Below are positions 21,651 through 33,759 of a DNA stretch of 64,000 nucleotides, in pieces. The notes under the pieces are model-generated. The model ran no database searches. It was not told the DNA's origin and worked only from the letters and a program-made list of their open reading frames with translations. Numbering within the stretch: the stretch's first letter is position 1; each line of letters opens with the position of its first letter. A program made the translations under genes and the position numbers. This DNA comes from Talinum fruticosum (taxonomy: Eukaryota > Streptophyta > Magnoliopsida > Caryophyllales > Talinaceae), in the NCBI GenBank assembly GCA_021018815.1, contig JAITYX010000028.1, positions 2,931,001-2,995,000 on the forward strand, given 5' to 3'.

Positions 21651-23949
21651 TGTATGAACCACTGGCCGACCAGGGGCCTTGCCGAGCTTCCCACTCGTGT
21701 CGGGTTCTCTCTTTTTTAAGATTCATTTTGAAGATGATTTTTGAAAATGCATTTTAAAATGTTGGGATGAACCTTTAATTAAGATTTCCGAATGTTATTA
21801 AATCAAGTTGAAATGAATTAAATCAGATTTGATTAGCGATTTTATTAATTATTTTATTTTAGCAATTATTTTAGAAATCCCGGGATCTTATTTTTTAATT
21901 AAGGGCTAAATGATATTAGAGTTATGATTTTGTCGTGGGGCTTTAGGGCTATATTGTTGTGAAAACACCATTCCGGATCGAAGCCACCACAACCGCAACC
22001 CATGGTGCCTGGCTGCAGCCTGCACCAAGGGAAGAGGGCGCCAACCGGAGGCTGTAAGGCTTTAAGAGGGATATTATTTCTTAATCGAAAAATAGGAATT
22101 AGGGTCTCTGTTTTTGTTTCTGCTATGAGGCTTTAGGGCCGGATCGGTGTGAAAACACCAATCCGGACCGAAGCCCCAGTATTGACCACTCGATGCAGGC
22201 GGCGACTGCACCTAGTGGTGGTCGACGCTGGCCGGAGGTTGCAGTTGAGGAGAACAGCCTTGGACTCTACCCTCGCTTAGCAGATCCGGATCATGTTTTC
22301 TTATCCTACGATCAAAAAATAGCCGAGATGCAAATTTAGAAGAACTAAATAAAAGAAAGTCGCAAGTCGGCTTTTAGGAAAGAAAAACTAACACAAAAGT
22401 AAAGATTTGCTTTTCCAATCTTAGTACGAGGAAACTAAGGCTAAAAGAGGCTAAAAATGACTCCATCAGTCTTTGAACCGAGAATCGGATTCGGAGGCGA
22501 GGGTACAAAATGTAGGGATAAACCCTTCCGTTCCGCCCGTCCGAAGACAGCCATTACTAATTTGAGTAGTAAGTTAAAATAAAGTACAAAAGCAAGCAAA
22601 CAACAAAATACGATAAAGAATTAAAGCAATCAAAACATTATTATGAAAGCGATAAAGGAACAAATAAAGAAAGCGGTAAAGAAAGAAATAATGAAAAGAA
22701 AAGCAAAACGAAAAGAAAAGAAAGGGCAAAATGAAAGGAAAGTGAAAAAGGAAAAGAAAGCGAGAAATTTAATAGATTACATCGGATCGGGAGGAATTTA
22801 AAATGGATATATCGTTTGTCGACAATACGGAAAACAATAAAAGAAAGCATAAAATAAAATAAACCGTTGTGAAAACTGGATCTGTTCCCTCGGGTTGTCC
22901 CACTCGCTGATCCGGATCTCGGATCCGGATCTCTTGATGTGACGGTGGTGAATTGAAAGTGGCTTTTTGTGAGTTTTTGTGGAGATAGGTAGGCAAATGT
23001 GTGGCTGATGGAGTTTATGGATTAGACGTAGGGAGTATGATGAAAGTAGAGAAGGAATAGGCTTAAAAGGGACCAAGAGATCGGAATACTAAAGAGAGTA
23101 TTCAGTAGCTCTTAAGTGAGTTTCAGGAGCGTGATGCTACGGCAAGAAGCCGTGTGGAAATGAGAGCCAAGTCTCTCTATTTATAAGGATAGGTTAGGTC
23201 AAGGAAGTGACCTAGGCGTAGCTCGACCAGACCATCCAAAAGCAACAGCAAAAATTGAATAGGATATTGTGAAGATTGAACCGGATAGAACCGGGATAAA
23301 GAAGGGATAAGACCCAATTCATGGCGCCGGCCACAAGAGGTTGCCTAGGGTTTCGTGCCCTAGTGTCCTTCCAAGGGAGTCGCTGGGCGAAACGCAGCGT
23401 TCCACTTATCATTTTGGGGTGGCAGCCGCCGACCATAGCAGCTTTCAAAAAATGGAAAGTTTTCATTTTTGGCAAGTTTCCATTTTTTATAGTTTTCTAT
23501 TTTTGGCGGGTTTTAGTTTTGATGCGAGATGCGAGATGCGTCCTCCTAGTCTCGGGTGGACTGTCTTGGAGCCAAAACGCAACACTTTGATGCTTGTGAT
23601 CATAAAATGCAGCATTTAACGTCATCTTGAGGTCTTTAGCTCCTTATCTCGGTTGGATTGAAGTGGAACGCAAAATTTTGATCCCGGAGTTTCCGGTACG
23701 CGACACTAGACTCCGATGTCTCTAAAGGCTTGGCTCAGTTTTGGATCTTCCAAAAGAAAAGGGGATTTTTATATCAACCTAAGGCAGAAGGCTATTTATG
23801 TAGTGTTAGGGGTTCCGTGTGGTTTACTCGGATTCCGTCACACCACTCAAACACGTAATGTGATCCAATCCTCAAACGAGACTCAAGATTTCACCATTGG
23901 GCTAACAAATAAAAACAGAGAAAAGGACGACACTTTTTAGGTGTCTACA
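21651..23949 (-). repeat. Tat 5' LTR (copy B), 2.3 kb
   Basis: On the minus strand it runs from TGTAGACACC (23,949) to TTCATACA (21,651). A TATA box (TATAAATA, minus strand) lies at 23,178-23,185, so U3 is about 770 bp. Compared with copy C it is about 475 bp longer. One cause is an internal duplication: the block GGGCTTTAGGGC...GTGAAAACACCA occurs at about 21,938-21,970 and again at 22,128-22,163. It heads the leader, primer site and gag-pol to its left, and is itself joined to the leader of copy C on its right. Confidence 0.85.
23178..23185 (-). promoter_or_regulatory. TATA box of Tat LTR B
   Basis: The minus strand reads TATAAATAGAGAGACTTGG. LTR C has the same motif, followed by AGAGAGCTT, at the corresponding place. 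Confidence 0.6.
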
Positions 23950-24560
23950 GCTATATGCAAATAAAAGACTTTTCTAATTAGGGATTAATTTGACTTTGGC
24001 TAAATGCAAATATCGGATCGGCTTAAGAAGCTTCATTATGTTTTTTTATTTTTGCACCAATGTAAGGATTGTTTAGCAAACCTTACCTAAACCGAAAGGC
24101 TCACAAGAAAAAGGTTAAATACCAAAAACAATCACACTCAATTCAAGCATGCAAATGAAGAAGAGGGACAACCTAAATTGCCAAAGTTCTATGCATAAAA
24201 AGAGGGATGAATCTAGGTAGGATACATGGTATCTCATAGTCCGAGAATTTAGTCCTCCAAGGGGTGCACGACAAGAAAAACATGAATTCTCGGTACCTCT
24301 TGGTAATCCAAAAGAGCATGCTATAAGGGAAGAGGTACCACATCCCGAACAATCTAACCTAGTTGGGCCCGTCCGGGTTAGCAGTTCGAACCTCCTCCAA
24401 AATATGTTTTTAGGGGTAAAGCCTAATGGTCAAAATTAAAAGCAACTATGTCCAAGGTTGCCTAAATGCAACATGCCTAATGCAAAACACATTAAGAAAA
24501 CTCAAAACTCAAAATTTCAAGTCTCACCCTCTTAATAAGTGATCAATTTCAAGTCTCACC
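23950..24560 (-). repeat. Tat 5' leader fragment (copy C), cut off by LTR B
   Basis: It matches 21,000-21,650 (GACTTTGGCTAAATGCAAAT, CAAGCATGCAAATGAAG, TCACCCTCTTAATAA). It breaks exactly where LTR B starts, so LTR B or its element probably inserted here. Confidence 0.75.
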
Positions 24561-26384
24561 TGTAGGGGAACCGAATTGGGACCGAGCTTCCCAACGAATG
24601 TCGGGTCTCTTTTTGAAGATTATTTTTGAAAATTGATTTTTGAAAATGGATTTAGAAAGTGGGGGTATGTCTCTTATTCGATTTCCGATTTTTATAATTT
24701 AATTTTAAACAATGTAAGCAAAGTAGTGATTGGCAATTTTATTAATCTTTTATTTTGAAAATTAATTTTAGAGGGTCTCGGGACTGAAAAAATCAGTCTC
24801 GGTCCGTGGCCTTGGCTGTCGGAAAGTAAACCAATTTCGTCCATTTTAAATTAGAAATGTTGAGATACTATTAAAGAAAAATAAAATAGGAAAAGGGGAG
24901 TCGCTAGTTAGTTTTAGGAATAAAAACTAACAAAAATAAAGAATACTCTTCCAATCCTAGTATAGAAAGACTAAGCTTGAAAGAGGTTTAAAAAATGACT
25001 CCATCGGTCTAGAACCGAGAATCTAGAGTTTGGGGGTGAAGGTACGAAATATAAGGATAAACCCTTCCATTCCGCCCGTCGATGAACGACCTCTACTAAT
25101 TTGAATAGTGAGTTAAAGAAAATGTATTTAAGCAGTCAAGCATACAACATGCAAATACGAGAAATTAAATAGAACATACAAAAGAAAGCAATAAAGGGAA
25201 GCGAGAAATAAATTACAACAGGCGAGGAGGAATAAAAACAATTACATATTGCTCCACAATATGGAAAGTGGTAAAATAAAAAATAAATAAAACCGCACAG
25301 GATTGTAAGCAGATTTGGCGGCCTCAGGTTGTCCCACCTATCGATCTTGAATCGCGAACCGAATTTGGAAGCATAACGGTGGATGAACAAGATTTAAATA
25401 GGTTATTTGTCGAATTCGTAGAGGTAGATTAGTGTAGGAGAATGATGAGATGCTTGGTGGAGTAATGGTTAGCTGAAAAAGAGCCAAGAGATCAAATACC
25501 GTGAAGTATTCGGTAGCTCTTTGCTAAATTTCAGCAGACGTGCAGTCGAGCTATTGACCTCTCTCCAAATGAGAAGTTAAGCTCTCTATTTATAAAGAAA
25601 ATCGTAGGTCACAAAATGACCTAAATAGCAGCTAAGCAACCTCAAAATATCAAAAATAAACCGACCGTAAAATCGAAAAAACCAGACCAAATCGCCTTGA
25701 GCCGAAAATACTCTAGAAAGGGTTGAGGATCGCGACACCGACGTCGTCTAGCGAAACAGTCTTCCGTGCTTCGGTTGAACTCGGAGTAAAACACAGCGCT
25801 TTGGCGAAATAACCTTGAAGCGCGGCGTCGGCTTTGTACGGTGTTGTTTGGTGAAGTAGGCTTCGTGTCTCGGTTGAACGTTGAGACCAAACGCGGTGTT
25901 TTGGCAAAATGATGCTGAAAACGTGGCACCAACCTCATACGAGTGTCGTGCGCATGTCTCGGGTTCCGTGCCTCGCTTGGCCGTTAAGTGAAAAAGTGAA
26001 ACGTTGCATTTTTGCACAATGTGGAGGAGTGCGACACCGACCATGGCAGCTTTCCATTTTTGAAAACTTTCTATTTTTGAAAAGTTTCTATTTTTGACGA
26101 GTTTCTATTTTCGGCGGGTTTTATGTTTGGTGCATGTTTGCGTTTCTGGTTTGGAGCCCGACTCGGGCTTGGTCCGAGCTTAAAGAAAATGGGTTTGTGG
26201 GCCTCCCAAAAGGAAAGAAAGCTCATTTTGGTGGTGCTAAGGGGTTCTTTGTAGTTTATCGGCTTCCGTTACATCAATCAAACTCCGACCAGTGACTCGA
26301 ATCTACAAACAGGATCGGGATTTCATCATCGGGCTAACAAATAAAATAAATAGAAAAAGGGATGACATAGTTTAGGTGTCTACA
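24561..26384 (-). repeat. Tat 5' LTR (copy C), outer boundary of the block
   Basis: On the minus strand it runs from TGTAGACACC at 26,384 to TTCCCCTACA at 24,561 (1,824 bp). A TATAAATA lies at 25,587-25,594. The 5-bp CTACC immediately outside pairs with CTACT next to copy D at 4,222-4,226. Confidence 0.85.
25587..25594 (-). promoter_or_regulatory. TATA box of Tat LTR C
   Basis: The minus strand reads TTTATAAATAGAGAGCTTA, about 790 bp inside the LTR start. This is the same position as in copy B. Confidence 0.6.
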
Positions 26385-26813
26385 CTACCTCCCTATCAGC
26401 GAGCAATTCCCTCTTTTATTTACCTTGTCTTTTCCCTATCTTCTTTTAGTTATTATCCTTAACATATGCATTATCAAGATCATCATCCTCTAACTCTAGT
26501 CCATCGTCGGATTCATTATAAACTTTATTCCTCTTTTCATTTGCTTCCCCTCCAACTATTTTGTCATCATGTGTTCAATATAAAAACAAGAAAACTCATA
26601 CTTCTTACAAATATTAATAAGCTCCCTAACCTCTTCATTCCCCTCAACTGCCACTAAGCTTTCCTCAAAACCTAATTTAGGCCTACAAAAGTAAATTGTT
26701 TTCATTATATGTGAAGCATAACTCAGGTTCACTACAAAATCTTTAACGTCTTTTACACTCGATAAGTCAAGGCCAACTTCTAACTCCTCCATCTTATCGG
26801 ATGCAGTAGTCAT
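26385..26813 (-). pseudogene. MULE transposase relic, N-terminal piece
   Basis: The minus-strand product opens with MTTASDKMEELEVGLDLSSV and runs through NLSYASHIMKTIYFCRPKLG to FSCFYIEHMMT. This matches the N-terminal (PB1-like) domain of plant MULE transposases, in which a predicted fold ends in a Y-x-E-H block. It is followed by an acidic stretch, ESDDGLELEDDDLDNAYV. It then meets the Tat LTR at 26,384. The next expected part of the protein lies at 3,645-4,226. The start methionine may not be original. Confidence 0.6.
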
Positions 26814-28986
26814 TGAAACACCCCCAATGGAAAATACGCAATTTGCAATGTCCGAAATTACTTATTCTTAAAATTATGAACATTATCAAGTAATAAATAA
26901 TTACAAATGTCCAACAACAATCAACTTTTTACCCAAACAGAATATTACACCTTCCCCACCCCCAAAATACTAACTTTGAAGCAATTTACAAATTCCATTC
27001 ATCACTAAAAACGTGATAAATGACGGGTTAAATGAAATGCATTCTCTCTATGGGCCTTATCCTAATATCCCCCCGCTTTACATTTGGGTGACACAAGGTG
27101 GGGATAAAAGCGAGCCTTATAGTAGAGTTACAAAGAATACCATTTTATAAATAATTCGGTTACTTTGAGCACTACATAAGGTAATTGTAACATCAACATC
27201 TCAAAATTTCATCACATGTAACATGTTTTTAATTTTCAAAATAAGAAAATTAAATCTTAAAATTTGCCTTCTTATGATGATCAAATCCACCAAATTCTTC
27301 CTTCGATTGTCTACGGATGATCTCTTCAATCCACTTGATACTTTTCGTCAATTTGTGATCAAAAACCCAAATGTTTAGGGTTTATGATGTAGAGAGGAGA
27401 AAAAGAGGGCCAAGAGAGAAATAATGAACGAGTGATGGTTCGGGCTCTTATCATTCAAGTGGAGGGAAGAAAGAGAAAGTGGCATTTTGCTCGTTAAAAT
27501 AATTCAAAATTAGGTTTTTATCGATGGTTTCGACATTCTAACATAGTCCAATGACAATCACTAAGAATTAGTCCAATGACAATCATTTATCATTGAATCA
27601 ATTAGTGGCATTCTTGACATTATGAGATAGGTCACAAGCATTTTAATCTAAACAATCCTATTTTTGGTTTCCTACAATTGATGTTTCGGATGATTTTTGG
27701 TGGCTTAGGTTCCAAGTTAGGCTCCGATGTGGCCACCGGTAATAAGGAGCACAAAAAACCACCATAGTAGGTCGCAATGCGGAGCTTGGACTTTCATCTA
27801 TAAATGTCCCTTTACAAACGACACCAAAACATATATTAAAAATTAAACACTAATCACAATAATCAACTAATATCAACCCCTCAAATAACATCAACAATCA
27901 ACTAATATCAAGTTAGTAACTAACTTTGAGTAATTCACAACGCAATTCACGAATCATAAATTCATAATTACCATTCACCACCAATCACCAACATTACAAT
28001 GAGTCGCTCAAATCATAAATAATATCAATAATCAATAATATTGTAATACAAGCAACCAATATCAACAATAAACATTACAAATCAACATTACAATCAATAT
28101 TAATAATGCATTCACAATAAGAGTAATAAATTTAAAAAGAACTTGAAAACCCTAACGTTTGAGATTTGAAAGCGAATGAAGGAAATGAAGAGTGGTACTG
28201 GTAGGCTAGCATCTAGGTGGGCGGTGATGCCGAAGTGGCGGCGGCGGGGCCATAAGTGAAGCGTGACGTGGTGGTGGTGGTGGTGGGAGAGGGCGATTAA
28301 GACAAGGAGCAAAGCGAGTGAGGTGGGCGAGGGCAGCGTGCATTTAGGCCTTCGACTCGGTAATATGGGTAGAGTGGTGCCGGCGAGAAGTGGCTCAACA
28401 TCCTATGGGTGGGGCGGCATCGACGGGACCGAGAGGAGGGAGAGTCATGGAAGGTGTAGGTGAAATTGTGGGCGAGCACAGAGAGTTTGAGAGAGTGAGA
28501 GATTGACTGTAAATTGAGCGAGAAAATTGAGAGGAGAGAGACTCTAAGTGAGAGCCGAAAATTAAGAAACAAAAATTAATTTTGGGCCTGTTCAATTGGA
28601 CCTATACATTTTTTTTATGGTATCTCATATACAATTGAAAACCTAAAGCCTAATTTATTCTAATGAGTCCTTTGGGCTTATGGGTGTTCCAGGACACCCA
28701 TAAGCCGCAAATAGATCCGCCCTTGGTAGGTCGACTAAGGTTGTTGAATGCAGGCATATTCAGCCAAGCCACCATCTATTAATACAATCTAGGTCTGGTC
28801 AAAGAAAATAGAAAATTGTTAGAGGAGGGAGACAAATCAAAACAGTAGGGGGAGAGAGAATGCCATAGAGGCATCGGAGGAGCGGTAGAGAACCGATTGA
28901 GGTGGTCCTGAAAGGAGGAAAAGTGGTTTGGATATTGATAAGAAAGGTTAATTAATTTTTTCGTGTCAAACAACAAAAAATACTTA
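26814..28986. other. Intergenic; no gene recognised
   Basis: AT-rich sequence. Around 27,840-28,110 it repeats AATCAACTAATATCAA and AATCAATATTAATAA-like words. A GTG microsatellite lies at about 28,268-28,288. The minus strand at 28,140-28,560 looks like a 5' UTR or promoter (purine/pyrimidine-rich, CCCTAACG...), but no conserved protein follows. It may include the upstream part of the MULE relic. Confidence 0.35.
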
Positions 28987-31900
28987 GGCAGTGTTTGGTT
29001 GGACGTAAAGCCATTTTCTCGAAAAATTATTTTCCAATTTTCATGTGTTTGGTACCGGAAATTTCAGAAAATAATTTTCAAAGAAAATGAATTTTCCCTA
29101 GGGCATAGGAAAATAATTTCCCTTTTTAATCCCCGTAAGTTGCATTTTCCCCATCTTCTCAAGCTGCTCCTTCTCTCTCGGCCAATCTCGCATCGTCTTT
29201 TCACCGGAAACTCATCCTCGTGCCTCCATGTTTGAGATTCTCTCTCTCCATCCTTCCTTACAGCTCTCTCTATCCCTGCTCGAGACTCTCTCACTCTCTC
29301 CATCCTTCCTTATGCAGTTTTCTCTCTCCCGTCTGCTCAAAACTCTCTCTCTCTCTCTCTCTCTCATCCTTCCTCACGCAGTTGATCTCACGACTCCATT
29401 GTTGAAGAATTCAATTTTTTCGGTAAGATAGACACTCTAGGGTTTCAATTTCCACAAATTTTAGGGTTTTGACTTTGATTTGTAGATTTTTCTATTTCTA
29501 GGGTTTTAATTTTTTGTTTGCTTTCTATGTTAACCGTAGGGCTTATGAACTGGAATCCCGAGGTTAAACAATCAATTCTTGTTTTCTATCTCTCATATGC
29601 TAGTCTCTTCCCTCGTAAACCATCCCTTCTTGTCGCCTCCCTTTAAGCTCGTGGATTTGGGGTTGATTTCGTTATGTGAATTCAATTGATTGGTGCATTG
29701 TTTATGTGATATTGCAAATTTTTTGGTGATTGGAAAATTGTGTTGTGGACTTATAGTTTGAGCTTCGAATAGTTTTTGGACATTGTCACATTACAATTAG
29801 TTTGTGTGCTAAAATTTGGACTTTGTTTAGTTAAGTTGAATTGGACTGAAATGATCGATCCAATGTACATACACTTGTTTTTTATTTCTCAGGACTATTT
29901 TTGCAAAAATTGGACTGCACACCAACTGTTAAAAGTCTTGAGTGAAGATAATAGTTTCTGTTTTTACCCTTTTTCTCTTCAGCTAAGTTTCACAACAGAC
30001 TAACTTCTTCATTCCCTAAATAACAGGTTGCTTCTGCATGTCTTCATAACAATGATTATCGGTATAACTCCATGTTTGCACCTTCTTGATGGAGGGATTA
30101 GGGGTTTATCTTAAAGGCGAGTAGTATATTAGTTGTGGCTTTTCACGCAAATTAAGAATTACCGTAAGTAAAAAGAAAGGGAATTTATATTGTAAGTAGG
30201 TAAAAGGAAAGAGAGAGAAAGATTGGGATTGGGGTTGGGGAAGCTAAGGTTGAAGAAAATAACCATTCTATGTACTATATAATTGACCAGTGAGTGCCCC
30301 ATTTCCACTCTTTCTTTTTGTTGGGGGATTCCTTGTAAGTTGTAAGTTGGAACTCCAAAGAAGATACTTGAAGTTTTGGATGCTTCATTATTCTATTAAT
30401 ACTTGGTGAAGTGTGTTTTGCTGGTGTTATACTCGATTCTTATTGTGGTTTCTTAATTTACATTGTCATAGATGCAGCAAATCTATTACGTAAGTCGTCT
30501 TTGGATTCTCAATCGAAGACACTCAAAAGTTCATGAGAAAGAAGGTGGGGGCTTGTCAAATGTGCTGGTTGTTGAAGTTAGTTATTTTTATTTTTTACTT
30601 TATAGGTGATGAATTATCTTTTATGAATTTATTACTCTCATTACTTGTTGTGCGGTTTGGTTATTGGTTCTCGCAATGTTATAATTAGCTTGGCTAAGCC
30701 CTATGAGTGGTCCACGATAACCATCTAGGTTCTCGCAGTTTAGTATATCTATGCTTGTAATCCCGATGCTAGAAGGATACTACTTGTTTGGTATTCTAGA
30801 GCTGATTTTGCTCTTCGTGGATGTTGCCTTGCTTTGGTCTTAACTTTTAATGTCTCTTAGTTACTCCATTTGAAGCTCGGATGAATGTATGTGGTGGATA
30901 ATACTGTACTTAGGAACAAGGAGGGATTATTTCTTGCATTATACTAAGGGAGAGCTTTCTGTTCTAGATTATAAGCTTTGTTGTAAATAAATATAACTTA
31001 AAATTGGACCATCTTGTTTGGCCGCCTATGCTCCATGTTTATGTCTTTATTCTTTCACCGCATTCTCTAGGGTTCTTTATGTCATAGTTATCTAAACCTT
31101 TGTGATAAGTTGATATCATAAATTGTTCCCTGTTGTTTTTATGCTTCAAAGGTTTCTATGATTAGTTTAATCAGGATTTAACCGAAGTAGAACAACATTG
31201 CAATAATCATGAAAACATTATTTATGACACGGACTACGGTTTGATTTACGCATATTACTGCAAGCGAAAAGTTTCGATGCTTGGTTTAAGAATTTATTAT
31301 CCGCACCGACCTACACCTGCATCTGAATAGGAGAATTTGATTTTGATAGTGTTTTTTATTTTGATTATTCGAGTTTCATGAATATGAGAGTTATGGTTTA
31401 GGGTATGGGGTTTAGGGTTTAAGGTATAGGATATAGGGTTTAGGGTTTAGGGTTTAGGGTTTAGGGTTTAGGGTTTAGGGTTTAGGGTTTAGGGTTTAAG
31501 GTATGGGGTTTAGAGTTTAGGGTTTAGGGTACGGGGTTTAGGATTTAGGGTATGGGGTTTAGGGTTTAGGGTTTAGAGTTTAGAGTATGAGGTTTAGGGG
31601 TTTAAGGTTTAGGGTTTAGGGTTTAGGGTTTAGGGTATGGGCTTTAGGGTTTAGAGTATGGGGTTTAGGGTTTATGGTTTAGGGTTTAGAGTATGGGGTT
31701 TAGGATTTAGGGTATAGGGTTTAAGGTATGGGCGTTAGGGTATGGGGTTTAGAGTTTAAGGTTTAGGGTATGGGGTTTAAGGTTTAGGGTTTAGAGTATG
31801 GGCTTAGGATTAACGGTTTAGGGTTTACTGTTTAGGGTATGGGGTTTAGAATTTAGGGTTTAGGGTTTAGGGTATGGGGTTTAGGGTTTAGGGTTTAGGG

Positions 31901-32182
31901 TTTAGAGTATGGGTTTAGGCTTTAGGGTTTAAGGTAAGGGATTTAGGATTTAGGGTTTAGGGTGTTGGTGTTTAGGGTACGGGGTTGGGGTTCGGGGTTA
32001 GGGTTTAGGAAAAAGAATATTAATTTCTTTCCTACTAAACAATAAAAAATGAATTTTTGAAAAATTATTTTTATTCTACCAAACAAAGGAAAATACATGT
32101 GAAAAATAATTTTCAAGAAAAATCATTTTTCCATGGAAAATTATTTTCCGAAAAAATGATTTTCCCTCAACCAAACACACCC
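28987..32182. mobile_element. 3.2-kb PIF/Harbinger-type element carrying telomere-like DNA
   Basis: The left end is GGCAGTGTTTGGTTGGACG and the right end, reverse complemented, is GGGTGTGTTTGGTTGAGGG. Both are followed by inverted GAAAATNATTTTC-type blocks. The flanks are TTA (28,984-28,986) and TTA (32,183-32,185). A TTA target duplication with GG-starting TIRs is the signature of PIF/Harbinger. No transposase is seen. The interior has a CT-rich leader-like stretch (29,160-29,400), then an AT-rich stretch with possible transcript-like structure, then the telomere-like array. Confidence 0.8.
31394..32010 (+). repeat. Degenerate interstitial telomere-type (TTTAGGG)n array
   Basis: About 600 bp consist of GGGTTTA units, perfect for eight to nine repeats near 31,437-31,500. 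Beyond that they mix with variants such as GGGTATGGGGTTTA and GAGTATGGGGTTTA. It lies wholly inside the element at 28,987-32,182, only about 170 bp from its right end. Confidence 0.9.
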
Positions 32183-32556
32183 TTATTGAAAAATTTTCAA
32201 TGAAAATTATAGAAAGCAGGTTTTCAACCCCACCCTGAATTAACAAAAACAACATAAAAAGAGCCCATTATGATTTGAGCATAGGACATTATTACACCAA
32301 GGCCAACTAACACACTATGCACTCCATCAGTTAATATGCATGTGATCCAATAGTACATTGCATCAATATGCTTGTGATCCAATAGTACGTTGCATCAGTG
32401 CAATCTAAGAACTACTTTAACTTTCACTTCATAATACTTTTAACGTTCGCTTTGTAAAACATACGTCTTCTCATTTCGTTCATGTACTGTTTGACATTAT
32501 TTTGTAAAAAAAAAATTTAATATATTTTTCCCCATCTTTTGGAAAATTGATCTTTA

Positions 32557-33095
32557 AACTCTATTTGATTCTAAGAAAATAGAAGGAAAGAAAAAAATGT
32601 GAAAAACGAATTTCTTTCTGTTGCTTGAATTGAAGAAAAAGGAGAGAAAAAAAGTTTGTTGAAAAAAGTGATGGAAAATTTTGTCAATTTTGGTCAATGA
32701 TATTTTCCTTCCAAAATTGAGAGGAAAATAGAAGAAAAAATTCACAAAGAGAAAGAAATGGAGAAGAGAGGAACTTCTATTAAGAAAGGTCATTAAGAAT
32801 TTTCTCTTTCCTCTCATAGTAATGGTGGATGGAGAAGATAAATATAGTGGCTTCAATTAATCAATGCTATTATGATCAAAAAAAAAAATTAATCAATATT
32901 ATTGAGTATTTTCTCTCTCCTCTTCATAATAATATGGTGGATGGTTAAGAGGCTAGAAAATGATTATAATTTTTCCCCTCTATTTTTCCTTAAACCAAAC
33001 ACAAGAAAAAAAAAACCTCCTTAATTTTTTTTCCTCGTCACTTTTTTTCATTTAAATTTTCTTTTCAACCTATTTTGTTAGAATCAAATAGAACC
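32557..33095. mobile_element. 539-bp Tourist-like MITE
   Basis: The inverted ends are AACTCTATTTGATTCTAAGA and, reverse complemented from the right, GGTTCTATTTGATTCTAACA. TTA flanks both sides (32,554-32,556 and 33,096-33,098). The interior is AT-rich, with internal imperfect palindromes such as GAGGAAAATAG / CTATTTTTCC. No coding capacity. Confidence 0.8.
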
Positions 33096-33444
33096 TTAAA
33101 AAATTTCTTCTATGATTTGATTGTACTGCCAATGCTTATAGTTCTAGCACCATTAGGACCTATTCAGGAATTCTGCATGCTTGAAAATCAGGGGATTTCA
33201 TGCTAACATGTAACCCATTGAAACTAGTTAGTACATCTTTTCCTAAATTTACAAAGTGTTGGTAAAAACGTATATTCCAATTCCCGGAGGAGTTAGATTC
33301 CGCAAACGCAAGTGCGGGCTCTTCCCTGTTTAAAGGGCAATGACATGCTTTTAATTAACCTTGAATGAGTCATAGAATTTGTGTGCATCCACAGATTTTT
33401 TTTTTTTTTAAGCAAACATAAATCACAATGGGAGCTTTCTCAAG

Positions 33445-33450
33445 TTTATT
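33445..33450 (-). terminator. Candidate poly(A) signal of the BPI/LBP gene
   Basis: AATAAA on the minus strand, about 310 bp past the stop codon. Plant poly(A) signals are loose, so this is only a candidate. Confidence 0.3.
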
Positions 33451-33759
33451 GAGGTTCAAATCTGGCATATTAGTATATTATACTTGATGTAAATCAAATT
33501 GTTCGGCAACTTATAAGAACTATATATGATCATGTACAAAGTTAATTGCACAAAGTTAAAATCTGTACAAAGTGGGGAGCCTCCTCTACTGCCAAGCAAT
33601 CAACATTCTGAGTCCACGAAGACAACATTTCCATAGATGCATGTGGTCACATATGGCAATATACAGAGTCGGATATACAAATCCTTGGCCCAAACTGCAT
33701 TGAAGAAATAAGAATTGGCGGAAAGATAACACAGATGACTATGAAATGTGCACTGGAAG
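33451..33759 (-). other. 3' UTR region of BPI/LBP gene
   Basis: It lies between the stop codon and the candidate poly(A) signal and has no coding pattern. Confidence 0.4.

Larger units (their letters stand above)
4227..26384 (-). mobile_element. Composite Tat-type Ty3/gypsy retrotransposon block inserted in MULE
   Basis: The block begins on the plus strand with TGTAGGAACC (reverse complement of an LTR 3' end) and finishes with GGTGTCTACA (reverse complement of the LTR 5' end TGTAGACACC). The flanking pentamers are CTACT (4,222-4,226) and CTACC (26,385-26,389), a target duplication with one mismatch. The two flanks carry consecutive parts of one MULE gene. Inside are further LTR copies, leaders, gag-pol, an antisense gene and nested transposons. 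The 22 kb length is therefore the sum of several events rather than one element. Membership of the Tat lineage follows from the long LTRs, the extra RNase H domain, the CHHC gag finger and the additional antisense ORF. Confidence 0.75.

Noticed and set aside
28112..28595. GC-richer patch with open frames on both strands
   Set aside because: It contains a GTG microsatellite (poly-Trp or poly-His in translation) and no conserved protein; at most a promoter or leader.
31394..32010. A true chromosome end (telomere)
   Set aside because: The array is degenerate, internal and followed by at least 32 kb of ordinary sequence including an intact gene.
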